A stretch of 64,000 nt of DNA, taken from assembly GCA_963746805.1 (NCBI GenBank), contig CAVVCQ010000008.1:186001-250000 (forward strand). The letters are read 5' to 3'. Source of the DNA: DATHTC01 sp963746805 (GTDB taxonomy: Bacteria; Actinomycetota; Thermoleophilia; Gaiellales; Gaiellaceae). Below, in pieces: positions 16,727 through 25,106 of this stretch (positions are counted from its first letter, which is position 1; each line of letters starts with the position of its first letter). The notes beneath the pieces are model-generated. The model saw only the letters and a list, made by a program, of their open reading frames with translations. It was not told the origin of the DNA and searched no databases. The position numbers and the translations under genes are program-made.

Positions 16727-17505
16727 AGGTGGTCCTCGATCCAGACCGGGAGCTGCGCGATGGACGAGACGATCCCGTCGGGATGGACGTGTGAGCGCTC
16801 GACCTGCTCGGGGCGGAACTTCCCCGTCCGGACGAGCACGGTGCGGAGCCCGCAGGCCTGGGCGCCGACGATGTCGCTCTCGAGGTCGTCGCCGACCATC
16901 CACGTCATCCGCGCGTCCGCGTCGAGCGCCTCGAGCGCCGCGTCGAAGTACGCCGGCGTCGGCTTGCCCAGGATCGTCGCCTCGACCTGCGCCGCGAACT
17001 CGAGGCCGGCGACGAAGGCACCGGAGTCGAGCATCGGCCCATGCTTCGTCTGCCACCAGCGGTTGCGGTGCAGCGCGAAGAGGTCGGCGCCCATCTCCAC
17101 CTCGCCGAACGCGCGCGCGATGTTCGGGTACGAGAAGACGCGCGCGTTCTGCTCGGGATCCTCGCCCAGGCCGCCGATGAGGACGGCGTCGACGTTGAAC
17201 CCGACGAGCTCCATCTCGCCGGCGAGGTCGTCGGCGAGACCAGGCATCGTGAGCGCGAGCACCCGCTTCCCCGCGAGCTCGCGCGCCGCGACCGCCGCCG
17301 TCGTCTGCAGCTCGTCGTCCTCGAGCTCGATCCCGAGGCCGCGCATGTCGTCGGCGAGCGCTGCGCGCGCCCGCGTCGTCGAGTTCGTCACGAACCGCAG
17401 CCGGTGGCCGTTCTCGCGCAGCCGCGCCACCGCCTCCGCCGCCCCCCGGATCGGCTCGCCCGATACGTGCAGGACCCCGTCGACGTCCAGGAGGATCGCG
17501 GCCAC
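16723..17505 (-). CDS. HAD-family phosphatase (NagD/HDHD2-like)
   Basis: A 260-residue haloacid-dehalogenase hydrolase of the NagD type with a cap of class IIA. Motif I is ILLDVDGVLH at residues 4-13, motif II FVTNSTTRAR, the Lys motif GKPTPAYFDAALE, and motif III MVGDDLESDIVGAQACGL. Substrate could be a sugar phosphate or nucleotide; not decidable from sequence. GTG 17505 is chosen because it puts motif I at the usual distance and lies 8 nt from a TAGACT -10 box. First gene of the operon with acpS and nnr. Confidence 0.88.
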   Translation of the reverse strand: MAAILLDVDGVLHVSGEPIRGAAEAVARLRENGHRLRFVTNSTTRARAALADDMRGLGIELEDDELQTTAAVAARELAGKRVLALTMPGLADDLAGEMELVGFNVDAVLIGGLGEDPEQNARVFSYPNIARAFGEVEMGADLFALHRNRWWQTKHGPMLDSGAFVAGLEFAAQVEATILGKPTPAYFDAALEALDADARMTWMVGDDLESDIVGAQACGLRTVLVRTGKFRPEQVERSHVHPDGIVSSIAQLPVWIEDHL

Positions 17506-17513
17506 CGCGGGCG

Positions 17514-17519
17514 AGTCTA
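17514..17519 (-). promoter_or_regulatory. -10 TAGACT of the HAD-acpS-nnr operon, overlapping the GNAT stop
   Basis: The minus-strand TAG at 17519-17517 ends the GNAT gene and starts TAGACT, 8 nt from the HAD GTG. Same arrangement as at alr. Confidence 0.5.
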
Positions 17520-18443
17520 ATCGGGCAGCGGGCCGCGGAGGGTGATCGTCGCCGGCTTCGCCTGGTAGCCGAGGCGCTGGTTCAGGCGGCGCATCGGCGC
17601 GTTGTCCTCGTGGTTCTCCGTCTCGAGGCGATCGAGGCCCTGCGCCTTCGCCCACGCGATCTGCGCGCGCTTCAGTGCCGCGGCCACGCCCCGCCCGCGC
17701 CAGCCGCGACGGACGCCGGTCATCTCGTGCCAGCCGGCGCCCGGCCGACCCGGCTGCTGAAGGAGCAGCGCATGACCGACGACCTCGTCGCCGGCGACCG
17801 CGAGGAACCAGGAGTCGGTGCGGGTGAGCGGCGCCTCGACCTCGCGGCGGCGCCAGTCCTCGAAGCTACCGACGACATAGGGCTCGGGCGCCGGGATGTC
17901 CGCGATCGCCTCGACCTCGACCTCGTAGAGGCTCCGCAGCAGATCGGGGCGCTCGGCGAGCGTTCGGATCTCGACCCCGGGCGGCGCGTCGACCGGCGCC
18001 GGCGTGAGGCCGGCGAGCGGGAGCATCGCGTCCCACGCGCGCGCGACCTCCTCGAAGCGGCGGTTGCGCGCGAACGCGAGCCCGTCCGGGTCGGTCTCGC
18101 TCACGACCACCTCGAGCTGCGTCTTCCCCCAGCCGCGGGCGCGCGCTCCGATCGCGGCGAGGACGGCCGAGCCGATGCCCCTGCGGCGACGGGCCGCGGG
18201 CACGAACACGTTCGCGAAGGCCACGGTCGACTCGCCGACGATCACTGGGACGGCGGTGACGCCGCCCGCGACGACCGCGCCGCCCTCCCGGGCCAGGAGC
18301 TCGACTCGCTGCCGGGATCGGTGGCGCGCGTGCCGGGCGCTTTCGAGGTCCATCGGCCACCACGGCAGCACCGCGCTCCGAACCTCGACCCAGGCCTCGA
18401 GCGCCGCGTCGTCCTCCACCGGCTCGACGACAATGGCGCCCAT
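17517..18443 (-). CDS. Tandem-domain GNAT acetyltransferase
   Basis: A 308-residue protein with two GNAT folds. The N-terminal domain has the acetyl-CoA loop VPAARRRRGIGSAVLAAI (about residues 78-95); the C-terminal one has VRRGWRGRGVAAALKRAQIAWA (about 245-266) followed by ENHEDNAPMRRLNQRLGY, the usual GNAT helix-strand end. Double-GNAT proteins of this size occur in Actinobacteria in antibiotic or polyamine acetylation and as orphans; the substrate here is unknown. Its ATG at 18443 shares two bases with the ATG of the divergent arfB gene. Confidence 0.85.
   Translation of the reverse strand: MGAIVVEPVEDDAALEAWVEVRSAVLPWWPMDLESARHARHRSRQRVELLAREGGAVVAGGVTAVPVIVGESTVAFANVFVPAARRRRGIGSAVLAAIGARARGWGKTQLEVVVSETDPDGLAFARNRRFEEVARAWDAMLPLAGLTPAPVDAPPGVEIRTLAERPDLLRSLYEVEVEAIADIPAPEPYVVGSFEDWRRREVEAPLTRTDSWFLAVAGDEVVGHALLLQQPGRPGAGWHEMTGVRRGWRGRGVAAALKRAQIAWAKAQGLDRLETENHEDNAPMRRLNQRLGYQAKPATITLRGPLPD
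18429..18434 (+). promoter_or_regulatory. -10 GACAAT of arfB, leaderless type
   Basis: GACAAT 7 nt before ATG 18442, lying inside the first codons of the divergent GNAT gene. The same hexamer precedes the regulator at 3775. Confidence 0.4.
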
Positions 18444-18852
18444 GGCGGGCGAGTCTATTCGCGTCACGCGCAGCGTCTCCGTCCCGCTCGCGGAGATCGA
18501 GCTGCGCACCTCGCGCTCGAGCGGGCCGGGCGGCCAGCACGCGCAGACATCGGAGACGCGCGTCGAGGCGGTGTTCGACGTCGAGGCGTCGGAGGCGCTG
18601 TCGGCGGCGCAGAAGCGGCGTGTGCTCGAGAAGGCGGGCGCGACGATCCGAGCGGTGGCGCAGGACGAGCGTAGCCAGCTGCGGAACCGCGAGCTCGCGC
18701 TCGAGCGCCTGGTGGAGCGCCTGCGGGAGGCGCTCCGTGTCGAGCGTCGGCGCGTCGCGACGAAGCCGCCGCGCGCAGCTGTCGAGCGCCGCCTGGAGGA
18801 CAAGCGCCGCCGCAGTGCGACGAAGCGCCTCAGGCGTGCCGACGACGACTAG
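18442..18852 (+). CDS. arfB: Peptidyl-tRNA hydrolase ArfB (YaeJ-like)
   Basis: Rescues stalled ribosomes by hydrolysing peptidyl-tRNA. The release-factor catalytic loop is SRSSGPGGQHAQTSETRVE (GGQ at about residues 31-33), and the tail from about residue 100 is rich in Arg and Lys (RRRVATKPPRAAVERRLEDK), which in this family inserts into the empty mRNA channel. 136 residues, normal for ArfB. ATG 18442 is nested in CCATGG, whose other strand starts the GNAT gene. Convergent with the TPR-hydrolase gene, stops overlapping by 4 bp. Confidence 0.9.
   Translation: MAGESIRVTRSVSVPLAEIELRTSRSSGPGGQHAQTSETRVEAVFDVEASEALSAAQKRRVLEKAGATIRAVAQDERSQLRNRELALERLVERLREALRVERRRVATKPPRAAVERRLEDKRRRSATKRLRRADDD
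18452..18457 (-). promoter_or_regulatory. -10 TAGACT of the GNAT gene, leaderless type
   Basis: TAGACT on the minus strand, 8 nt from the GNAT ATG, inside codons 4-6 of arfB. Confidence 0.5.
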
Positions 18853-19724
18853 GGCGCGACGAACTCGAGCAGGCGCGGCAGGCGTTCCCGGAGATCCGGC
18901 GGATACGCGTGGTCGAGCCCGTCGACGACGTCGAAGAGCAGCGGCGTGCCTGCCTCGTCGGCCGCGGCCGCAAGCTCACGCGCGGGCTCGAGACGGAAAT
19001 CGTCGGCGCCGATCACGATCGCGCCCCGCAGGCCGGGCCGGCCGAGGAGCGGCCTCAGCTCCTTGAGCGTGGGCATCCCCACCCGTCCGACACTCGGCGC
19101 CAGAGCGACGAAGGCGTCCGCGCGCCCCTGCAGCGCCTCAGCGATCGCGAGGATCCCGCCCTGGGAGAAGCCCGCCAGGACGAGGCGTCCCGACACCAGG
19201 CGCTCCTGTGCCCAGTCGAGCTCGCGCCGGGCGACGGCGAGGTCGTCCCAGCACGCGGCCTCCGTCCCGAGGAGCTGGCTCGATCCGAGCGCGACAACGA
19301 CCGCGCCCGTGGCCGCCGCGGGTGCCCAGGCGTCGAGCGCCTCCTGCGCCGAGGCCACGCGACCGTGTAGCGCGAGCAATACGAGGTCGCTGCGCGGACC
19401 CTCGGGCTCGAGCACACGCAGCACCGGCTCGGCGCCAGCGCGTTGGACGGCCATCCGCCGCTGCCACTCCGCGGCGAGCTCCTCGAAGCCGTCGAGGCGC
19501 AACACCGCCACGAGGTCCTCGTCCTCCCGCAGCAGCTCGGGCGCCCACCACATGCCCTTGCCGGACGCGGCCTGCAGGCGCGCGAGCGCGCCGGAGGCGT
19601 CGCCGACACGCGCCTGGACACAGGCGGCCCAGAACACGAACTGCCCGTTCTCAGGCTCCAGCCCGAGAAGCTGCTCGGCCCAGCCCAGCGCCTCCCGGTA
19701 GTCCTCCCGGCCGTACGCGGCCAT
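18849..19724 (-). CDS. TPR segment fused to an alpha/beta hydrolase (carboxylesterase-like)
   Basis: A 291-residue protein in two parts. Residues 1 to about 85 look like TPR helices (YREALGWAEQLLGLEPENGQF, then VGDASGALARLQAASGKG and the GMWWAPELLREDEDL pattern of TPR-like tails). Residues about 100-291 are an alpha/beta hydrolase: oxyanion/strand region LVLLALHG, nucleophile elbow GFSQGG, acid in IGADDFRL and His in VDGLDHAYPP, close to phospholipase/carboxylesterase family. No signal peptide. Lies 29 nt after glmS and may be its operon tail. An in-frame extension upstream to the glmS stop lacks a normal start codon, so ATG 19724 is used. Confidence 0.75.
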   Translation of the reverse strand: MAAYGREDYREALGWAEQLLGLEPENGQFVFWAACVQARVGDASGALARLQAASGKGMWWAPELLREDEDLVAVLRLDGFEELAAEWQRRMAVQRAGAEPVLRVLEPEGPRSDLVLLALHGRVASAQEALDAWAPAAATGAVVVALGSSQLLGTEAACWDDLAVARRELDWAQERLVSGRLVLAGFSQGGILAIAEALQGRADAFVALAPSVGRVGMPTLKELRPLLGRPGLRGAIVIGADDFRLEPARELAAAADEAGTPLLFDVVDGLDHAYPPDLRERLPRLLEFVAP

Positions 19725-19753
19725 AAGGCGCCGCGAGAGCTCCGCGGCGTCGG

Positions 19754-21580
19754 CTATTCGACCGTGACCGTCTTCGCCAGGTTCCGCGGTTGGTCGACGT
19801 TCAGGCCGCGCAGTCGCGCGATGCGGTAGGCCAGCAGCTGGAGCGGGAGCACGGCGAGCACGGCCTGGAGGAAGGCGGGCGTCCGAGGCACGTAGATGAC
19901 GTCGTCCGCATGGTGCTGGATGTCCTCATCGCCGTCCGTCGCGATCGCGATCACGTGCGCTCCTCGCGCTCGCACCTCCTGGATGTTGGAGATGATCTTG
20001 TCGTAGACGTGGATCCGGGTCGCGACGACGACCACGGGCGTGTCGGTGTCGAGGAGGGCGATCGGCCCGTGCTTCATCTCGCCCGCCGAGTAGGCCTCCG
20101 TCGGGATGTACGAGATCTCCTTCAGCTTCAGCGCGCCCTCGAGCGCCACCGGGAGCCCGATGTGCCGCCCGAGGTAGAGGAAGAACGGCTGGTCGTGGAA
20201 GCGCTGCGCGATCTCGTCGATCGGGTGGTCGCCGTCGAGGAAGCGCTCGATCTTCTCCGGCAGCGCGTAGACCTCGTCGAGGATCAGCGTGATCTCTTCG
20301 GCCGGCAGCGTGCCGCGGCACTGCGCCAGCTTGAGCCCGATCAGGTAGAGCAGCGCCACCTGCGCCGTGAACGTCTTCGACGCGGCGACGCCGATCTCGA
20401 TCCCGCAGCGCGTGAGCAGCACCGAGTCGACCTCGCGCGTTATCTGCGAGCCCGCCATGTTCGTGATCGCGACGGTGCGGGCCCCCATCTCGCGCGCGAG
20501 CTTCATCGCCTGGATCGTGTCGCGCGTCTCGCCGGACTGGGAGATGCCGATCACGAGCGTATTCGGGTCGAGTACCGGGTTGCGGTAGATCCACTCCGAG
20601 GCGATGTCCGGCTCCACCGGCACGCGCGCCCACTCCTCGATCACGTACCGGCCGCACACGGCCGCGTGGTATGCGGTGCCGGCGGCAAGGATCACGATCC
20701 GGCGGAGGTTCTTCAGCTCCTGCTCGTTCATGCCCAGCCCCTCGAGCACGAGCGTGCCGTGGCGGACGCGGTCGCCGATCGTCTCGGCCACCGACTCGGG
20801 CTGGTCGTAGATCTCCTTGAGCATGAACGTCTCGTAGCCGCCCTTCTCGGCGCCCTCATCGTCCCAGTCGAGCTCGATCGCCTCGTGCTCGACCGGCGTG
20901 CCGTCGTACCGCTGGAAGACGGCGCCTTCCGGTGTCACGGTGACGATGTCGCCGTCGTCGGGGAACTGGACGAGGCGCGTCTCCTTCAGGAACGCCGCCG
21001 CGTTCGAGGCGACGAACATCTCGCCCTTGCCGATCCCGACCACCATCGGCGTCTGGTGGCGGGCGCCGACCAGGAGGTCGGGATGGTCGTGGTGGATGAC
21101 GACGAAGGTGAAGTGGCCCTCGAGGAGCGCGAACGTCTTCCGCACCGCCTCGGTGAGGTCGCCCTCGTAGTGCTCCTCGATCAGGTGCGTGACGGTCTCG
21201 GCGTCGGTCTCGGAGCGGTACGTATGGCCCTTCGCCTCCAGGTCCCCGCGCAGCTCGCGGTAGTTCTCGACGATGCCGTTCAGGACGATCGAGATGGTGC
21301 CGGTGTCGCAGCCGGCGAGCGGATGCGCGTTCCCCTCGGTGACGCCGCCGTGCGTGGCCCAGCGCGTGTGGCCGAGCCCGTGCGTCGAGGTCGACCCGTT
21401 CGGCCCGGCCGCCTCCTTCAGGTTCCCGAGCGGGCCAACGGCGCGGACGTACTCGAGGCCCTTCTCCTCGTGGAGCGCGATCCCGGCCGAGTCGTAGCCG
21501 CGGTACTCCAGGCGTTCGAGGCCCTGAAGGAGCAATGGCTTCGCTTCACGCGGACCGACGTATCCGATGATCCCGCACAT
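19754..21580 (-). CDS. glmS: Glutamine-fructose-6-phosphate aminotransferase (isomerizing)
   Basis: Makes glucosamine-6-phosphate from fructose-6-phosphate and glutamine, the first step to UDP-GlcNAc. Full length (608 residues). Cys2 of MCGIIGYVG is the glutaminase nucleophile; the N-terminal Ntn domain ends at about 240, followed by two SIS domains (GISQSGETRDTIQAM and SAGEMKHGPIALLD) and the C-terminal family tail LPLQLLAYRIARLRGLNVDQPRNLAKTVTVE in shorter form QPRNLAKTVTVE. ATG 21580 has AAGGGAGG upstream, unlike the leaderless genes around it. I see no glmS ribozyme in the 82-nt gap to glmM. Confidence 0.97.
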   Translation of the reverse strand: MCGIIGYVGPREAKPLLLQGLERLEYRGYDSAGIALHEEKGLEYVRAVGPLGNLKEAAGPNGSTSTHGLGHTRWATHGGVTEGNAHPLAGCDTGTISIVLNGIVENYRELRGDLEAKGHTYRSETDAETVTHLIEEHYEGDLTEAVRKTFALLEGHFTFVVIHHDHPDLLVGARHQTPMVVGIGKGEMFVASNAAAFLKETRLVQFPDDGDIVTVTPEGAVFQRYDGTPVEHEAIELDWDDEGAEKGGYETFMLKEIYDQPESVAETIGDRVRHGTLVLEGLGMNEQELKNLRRIVILAAGTAYHAAVCGRYVIEEWARVPVEPDIASEWIYRNPVLDPNTLVIGISQSGETRDTIQAMKLAREMGARTVAITNMAGSQITREVDSVLLTRCGIEIGVAASKTFTAQVALLYLIGLKLAQCRGTLPAEEITLILDEVYALPEKIERFLDGDHPIDEIAQRFHDQPFFLYLGRHIGLPVALEGALKLKEISYIPTEAYSAGEMKHGPIALLDTDTPVVVVATRIHVYDKIISNIQEVRARGAHVIAIATDGDEDIQHHADDVIYVPRTPAFLQAVLAVLPLQLLAYRIARLRGLNVDQPRNLAKTVTVE

Positions 21581-21662
21581 CCAGACCTCCCTTCGTCAAC
21601 CTGGATGCCCACCCCCAGGAACAACAAAGCCCGACCGAGTCTCCGACGCCGCGTCGCGCCGG

Positions 21663-22928
21663 TCAGCCGAGCTCTCGTCGGACGAGAGCGGCGATCGTAC
21701 CACAGAGATCCACCGCTTCACGATGCGTTTTCGCCTCGGCGAGCACGCGGACGACGGGCTCCGTTCCCGACGGACGGACGAGCACACGGCCGCTCCCGTT
21801 CAGCTCCGCGTTCAATGCCTCGGCCTCGGCGAGGATCGACTCGGGCAGCGCTCGCGCCCGCACCTGGACGTTCTCCAGCACCTGCGGGAACCGCGGCATG
21901 ACCGCGGCCGCCTCGGCGAGCGCGCGCCCCTCGAGGGCGCGACAGAGGAGGAGCGCCGCGGCGAGCCCGTCCCCGGTGACGTGGTCGCGCAGGACGATCA
22001 CGTGGCCCGACTGCTCGCCGCCCAGGATCGCGCCTTCGCGGCGGAGCGCCTCGAGCACGTAGCGGTCGCCCACGTCGGTCGTGAGGACGCGGATGCCGCG
22101 CTCCTCCATGAGCCGGTGGAAGCCGAGGTTCGTCATCGAGGTGACGGCGACCGTGTCGACGCCGAGATGAAGCGCCAGCACCGCCACGATCGCGTCGCCG
22201 TCCACGACCTCGCCGGCGGCGTCGACGGCGAGGACACGGTCGCCGTCCCCGTCGAACGCGATGCCGAGGTCGAACTCGCCGCCGCGGACGGTGCGCTGCA
22301 GGAGTGCGAGGTCGGTCGCGCCACAGCCGTCGTTGATGTTGCTGCCGTTCGGGTCGTCCCCCATCGCCACGACCTCGGCGCCGAGCGTCCGGAACGCCTG
22401 CGGCGCGACCCCGGAATACGCCCCGTTCGCGCAGTCGACCGCGATGCGGAGGCCGGAGAGGTCGGAGCCGAAGCGCTCGAGCACGTGCTCGAGATACGAG
22501 TCGACCGCGATCTCGACCCGGTCGACCGAGCCCGGCTGCGCCGCGGGAGGCGCCTCGAGCAGCGCCTCGATCTGCTCCTCCGCCGCGTCCGTGAGCTTCT
22601 GCGCCGTCGCGTCGAAGAACTTCACGCCGTTGTACTCCGGCGGGTTGTGCGAGGCGGAGATGACGACGCCGAGGTCGAGACGAAGCAGCGCCACCGCCGG
22701 GGTCGGCAGCACGCCCCCGAGGACGGCGTTCCCGCCCGCGGAGACCACGCCCCGGGCGAAGGCGGCCTCGAGCGCCGGCCCCGAGCCGCGGGTGTCGCGG
22801 CCGATGAAGACCCGGCCGCGTCCCGACCAGCGCGTCGCCGCGCGGCCGAGCTGCTCCACGAGCTCCTCCGTCAGGAACTCGCCGACGATGCCACGGACAC
22901 CGTCCGTGCCGAAGTACCTGCGCGCCAT
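21663..22928 (-). CDS. glmM: Phosphoglucosamine mutase
   Basis: Converts glucosamine-6-phosphate to glucosamine-1-phosphate, between GlmS and GlmU. RYFGTDGVRGIVGEFLT at the N-terminus is the family signature; the phosphoserine is S93 in ISASHNPPEYNG; the metal loop is DGDGDRVLAVD and the sugar loop GEQSGHVI. The C-terminal phosphate-binding loop is LVRPSGTEPVVRVLAE. 421 residues, a little shorter than the usual 445 but complete. Starts 10 nt after the rpsI stop, so it belongs to the rplM-rpsI transcript. Confidence 0.96.
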   Translation of the reverse strand: MARRYFGTDGVRGIVGEFLTEELVEQLGRAATRWSGRGRVFIGRDTRGSGPALEAAFARGVVSAGGNAVLGGVLPTPAVALLRLDLGVVISASHNPPEYNGVKFFDATAQKLTDAAEEQIEALLEAPPAAQPGSVDRVEIAVDSYLEHVLERFGSDLSGLRIAVDCANGAYSGVAPQAFRTLGAEVVAMGDDPNGSNINDGCGATDLALLQRTVRGGEFDLGIAFDGDGDRVLAVDAAGEVVDGDAIVAVLALHLGVDTVAVTSMTNLGFHRLMEERGIRVLTTDVGDRYVLEALRREGAILGGEQSGHVIVLRDHVTGDGLAAALLLCRALEGRALAEAAAVMPRFPQVLENVQVRARALPESILAEAEALNAELNGSGRVLVRPSGTEPVVRVLAEAKTHREAVDLCGTIAALVRRELG

Positions 22929-22938
22929 GCGCGCCCGG

Positions 22939-23334
22939 CTAGCGCTTCGAGAACTGGGGCGCCTTGCGGGCCTTGTGGAGGCCGGCCTTCTTGCGCTCGA
23001 CGATCCGTGCGTCGCGCGTGAGGAACCCCTCGCGCTTCAGCGCCACGCGGAGCTCCGGGTTCGTCTCGACGAGCGCCCGGGCGATCCCGTGGCGCACCGC
23101 CCCGGCCTGCCCGGACGGGCCGCCGCCGTGCACGCGGACGCGGAGGTCGTACTGGCCCTCGACGCCGGCGATCTTGAGCGGGGCGAGCACCATCATCTGG
23201 TGCGTCGCGCGCGGGAAGTAGGTGGCGATGTCGCGGCCGTTGAACCAGGTGCTGCCGTCGCCGGGGCGAAGGATCACGCGCGCGACGGAAGTCTTGCGCT
23301 TGCCGGTGCCGCGGTACTGGGCCTGCTCCGCCAT
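22939..23334 (-). CDS. rpsI: 30S ribosomal protein S9
   Basis: 131-residue S9 with the family core TGKRKTSVARV near the N-terminus, VHGGGPSGQAGAVRHGIARAL in the centre, and the C-terminal LTRDARIVERKKAGLHKARK plus QFSKR, whose tail reaches the P-site tRNA in ribosome structures. ATG 23334 starts 8 nt after the rplM stop; this rplM-rpsI pair is nearly universal in bacteria. Confidence 0.98.
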   Translation of the reverse strand: MAEQAQYRGTGKRKTSVARVILRPGDGSTWFNGRDIATYFPRATHQMMVLAPLKIAGVEGQYDLRVRVHGGGPSGQAGAVRHGIARALVETNPELRVALKREGFLTRDARIVERKKAGLHKARKAPQFSKR

Positions 23335-23342
23335 CTCGTCTC

Positions 23343-23783
23343 CTAGTCGTCCAGCGGCAGCGGCTTCGGCGCCTGCGCCGCGTGCGGGTGCTCGGGGCCC
23401 GCGTAGATCTTCAGTTTGGTGAGCTGGGCGCTCGCGAGCCGGTTCCGCGGGAGCATCCCCTTCACCGCCTTGCGGATCACCTCGGTCGGGCGCCGCTCGA
23501 GCTGCTCGCGCAGCGTGCGGCTCCGGAGCCCGCCGGGGTAGCCGGAGTGGCGGTGGTACATCTTCTGGTCGAGCTTCTTCCCGGTGACGTGGATCTTCTC
23601 CGCGTTGACGACCACGACGAAGTCGCCGGTGTCGATGTGCGGGGTGTACTGCGGCTTCAGCTTGCCGCGGAGCACGTCGGCGATGCGCGTGGCGAGACGC
23701 CCGAGGGTCTGTCCCTCGGCGTCGACGACGTACCACTCGCGCGTCACGTCGCCCGGCTTGGCGTTCCAGGTCTTCACGGTCAT
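23343..23783 (-). CDS. rplM: 50S ribosomal protein L13
   Basis: 146-residue L13: KTWNAKPGDVTREWYVVDAE at the N-terminus, TLGRLATRIADVLRG, GDFVVVVNAEKI and YRHSGYPGG-like YHRHSGYPGG, with KGMLPRN in the C-terminal third. Head of the rplM-rpsI-glmM series. The -10-like TACGAT at 23820-23825 would give a leader of about 29 nt; there is no good Shine-Dalgarno sequence before the ATG. Confidence 0.98.
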   Translation of the reverse strand: MTVKTWNAKPGDVTREWYVVDAEGQTLGRLATRIADVLRGKLKPQYTPHIDTGDFVVVVNAEKIHVTGKKLDQKMYHRHSGYPGGLRSRTLREQLERRPTEVIRKAVKGMLPRNRLASAQLTKLKIYAGPEHPHAAQAPKPLPLDD

Positions 23784-23819
23784 GCGAAAAGAAGGCGAAC
23801 CCGAGTCCGCCGGTCGCCG

Positions 23820-23825
23820 ATCGTA
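23820..23825 (-). promoter_or_regulatory. -10 TACGAT of the rplM-rpsI operon
   Basis: TACGAT on the minus strand, 36 nt before the rplM ATG and just past the MFS stop. With a start about 7 nt downstream it gives a short leader. Confidence 0.45.
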
Positions 23826-23829
23826 GCAG

Positions 23830-25059
23830 CTACGCCGCTTCGGTCGTGACCGGCGGTGGGGTCGGGCGAGCGAGCAGGATCGCCACCGGGACGAGCGCTG
23901 CGACCGCCGCGCCGAAGGCGAGCGCGTAGACGCCGAACTGGTCGAGCGCGAACCCGCCGAGGAGGACGAATGCAGCCCCGAGCATGCTCCCCGCGAAGTC
24001 GCCGAAGCCGAGGAGCTTGCCGCGCTCGGACGGGGCCGACAGGTCGACGAGCTGCGCCGTGGCCGCGACGTACGAGAAGTTCCAGCCGAGCCCGAGGCCG
24101 AACAGCAGGACGCCCGTCGACCACACGCTCTCGCCCCACGCGAGGCCCGCGCACGAGACGGCGATGACGACGAGCCCGCCGACGAGCGCCGGCGCCCGAC
24201 CGATGCGGTCGATCAGCGCGCCGACGACGGGGACGAGTCCGAACATGCCGACCACGTGCGCCCCGATGATCGGGAACACGAGGTTCTGGGCATGGTGGTG
24301 GTGCTCGACCACGACGTAGCCGGTCAGGTTCATCACCGAGACCATGACGCCGACGCTCGCGAAGCCGGCCAGGAGCGCCGGAACGACCCCGGGTCGCGTG
24401 ACGATCTCCCGCAGCGGCGCCGAGGTCGGCTGGGGGACGCCCTCCGGATGCGGCGGCGCGATCAGCTCCGCGATCCGCTTCGGGTCCGGCCGGACGAAGA
24501 GCACGACGACGACGCCGACGAGTGCGATCGCGGACGAGACGAGCCAGGGTGCGACCAGCGCCTCCGCGTCGAGCTCGCGGCCCGCGAAGATCGGGCTGAA
24601 GACGAAGGGGCCGAGGATCGCGCCGAAGACGGAGCCGAAGAGCACCCAGGCGATTCCCTGCGCACGGCGCTCCGGCGGATACATGTCCCCGGCGGCGGTG
24701 CGCGAGAGCGTGACGGTGCCGGCGCCGATCCCGATCAGGGCGAAGCCGGGCACGACCGCGAACCACGCCTCCTGCGCGGCGCCGACCGCGGTCAGGGCGC
24801 TCCCGACTGCGGCGACGAAGAACCCGTAGGCGATCACCGGGACGCGGCCGACCCGGTCCATCGCGCGGCCTCCGAGAAGCGAGCCGATCGCCGACGAGAC
24901 CAGGAAGATCGCCGGGCCGAGCCCGAGCAGCCCCGTGATCCCGGTGACAAGGACGAACGTGATCGAGGAGACCGCGGCGACGAGCTGGAACGTCGCCGAG
25001 TTCAGCGCCATCCCGGCGGAGAGCAGCGCGGTGTTCCGCCGGATCGGGAGCTCGGTCAC
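23830..25059 (-). CDS. MFS transporter
   Basis: A 409-residue permease with about 12 hydrophobic segments in two halves. The loop 2-3 signature is GGRAMDRVGRVPVIAYG and its repeat in the second half is GALIDRIGRAPALVGG; between the halves is a hydrophilic loop (ELIAPPHPEGVPQPTSAP). HHHHAQN in the seventh-eighth segment loop is unusual and may bind metal. The substrate cannot be told; drug or sugar efflux is typical. GTG 25059 is chosen because it begins MTELPIRRNTALLSAGMALN and lies 6 nt from TACGAT; a longer reading has no membrane-like N-terminus. Confidence 0.88.
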   Translation of the reverse strand: MTELPIRRNTALLSAGMALNSATFQLVAAVSSITFVLVTGITGLLGLGPAIFLVSSAIGSLLGGRAMDRVGRVPVIAYGFFVAAVGSALTAVGAAQEAWFAVVPGFALIGIGAGTVTLSRTAAGDMYPPERRAQGIAWVLFGSVFGAILGPFVFSPIFAGRELDAEALVAPWLVSSAIALVGVVVVLFVRPDPKRIAELIAPPHPEGVPQPTSAPLREIVTRPGVVPALLAGFASVGVMVSVMNLTGYVVVEHHHHAQNLVFPIIGAHVVGMFGLVPVVGALIDRIGRAPALVGGLVVIAVSCAGLAWGESVWSTGVLLFGLGLGWNFSYVAATAQLVDLSAPSERGKLLGFGDFAGSMLGAAFVLLGGFALDQFGVYALAFGAAVAALVPVAILLARPTPPPVTTEAA

Positions 25060-25065
25060 GCCCCG

Positions 25066-25071
25066 ATCGTA
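25066..25071 (-). promoter_or_regulatory. -10 TACGAT of the MFS gene, leaderless type
   Basis: TACGAT on the minus strand, 6 nt from the GTG at 25059; no Shine-Dalgarno sequence between. Confidence 0.5.
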
Positions 25072-25106
25072 TGCCGCGACAGCTGCGTTGCCGCTGTCCG
25101 AATCCC

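Noticed and set aside
21581..21662. glmS ribozyme between glmM and glmS
   Set aside because: The 82-nt gap is too short for the ribozyme core, and it carries an ordinary Shine-Dalgarno sequence.
24240..24320. HHHHAQN in the MFS protein as a remnant of an expression tag
   Set aside because: It lies in an internal loop of a normal transporter, in the same codon style as the rest.
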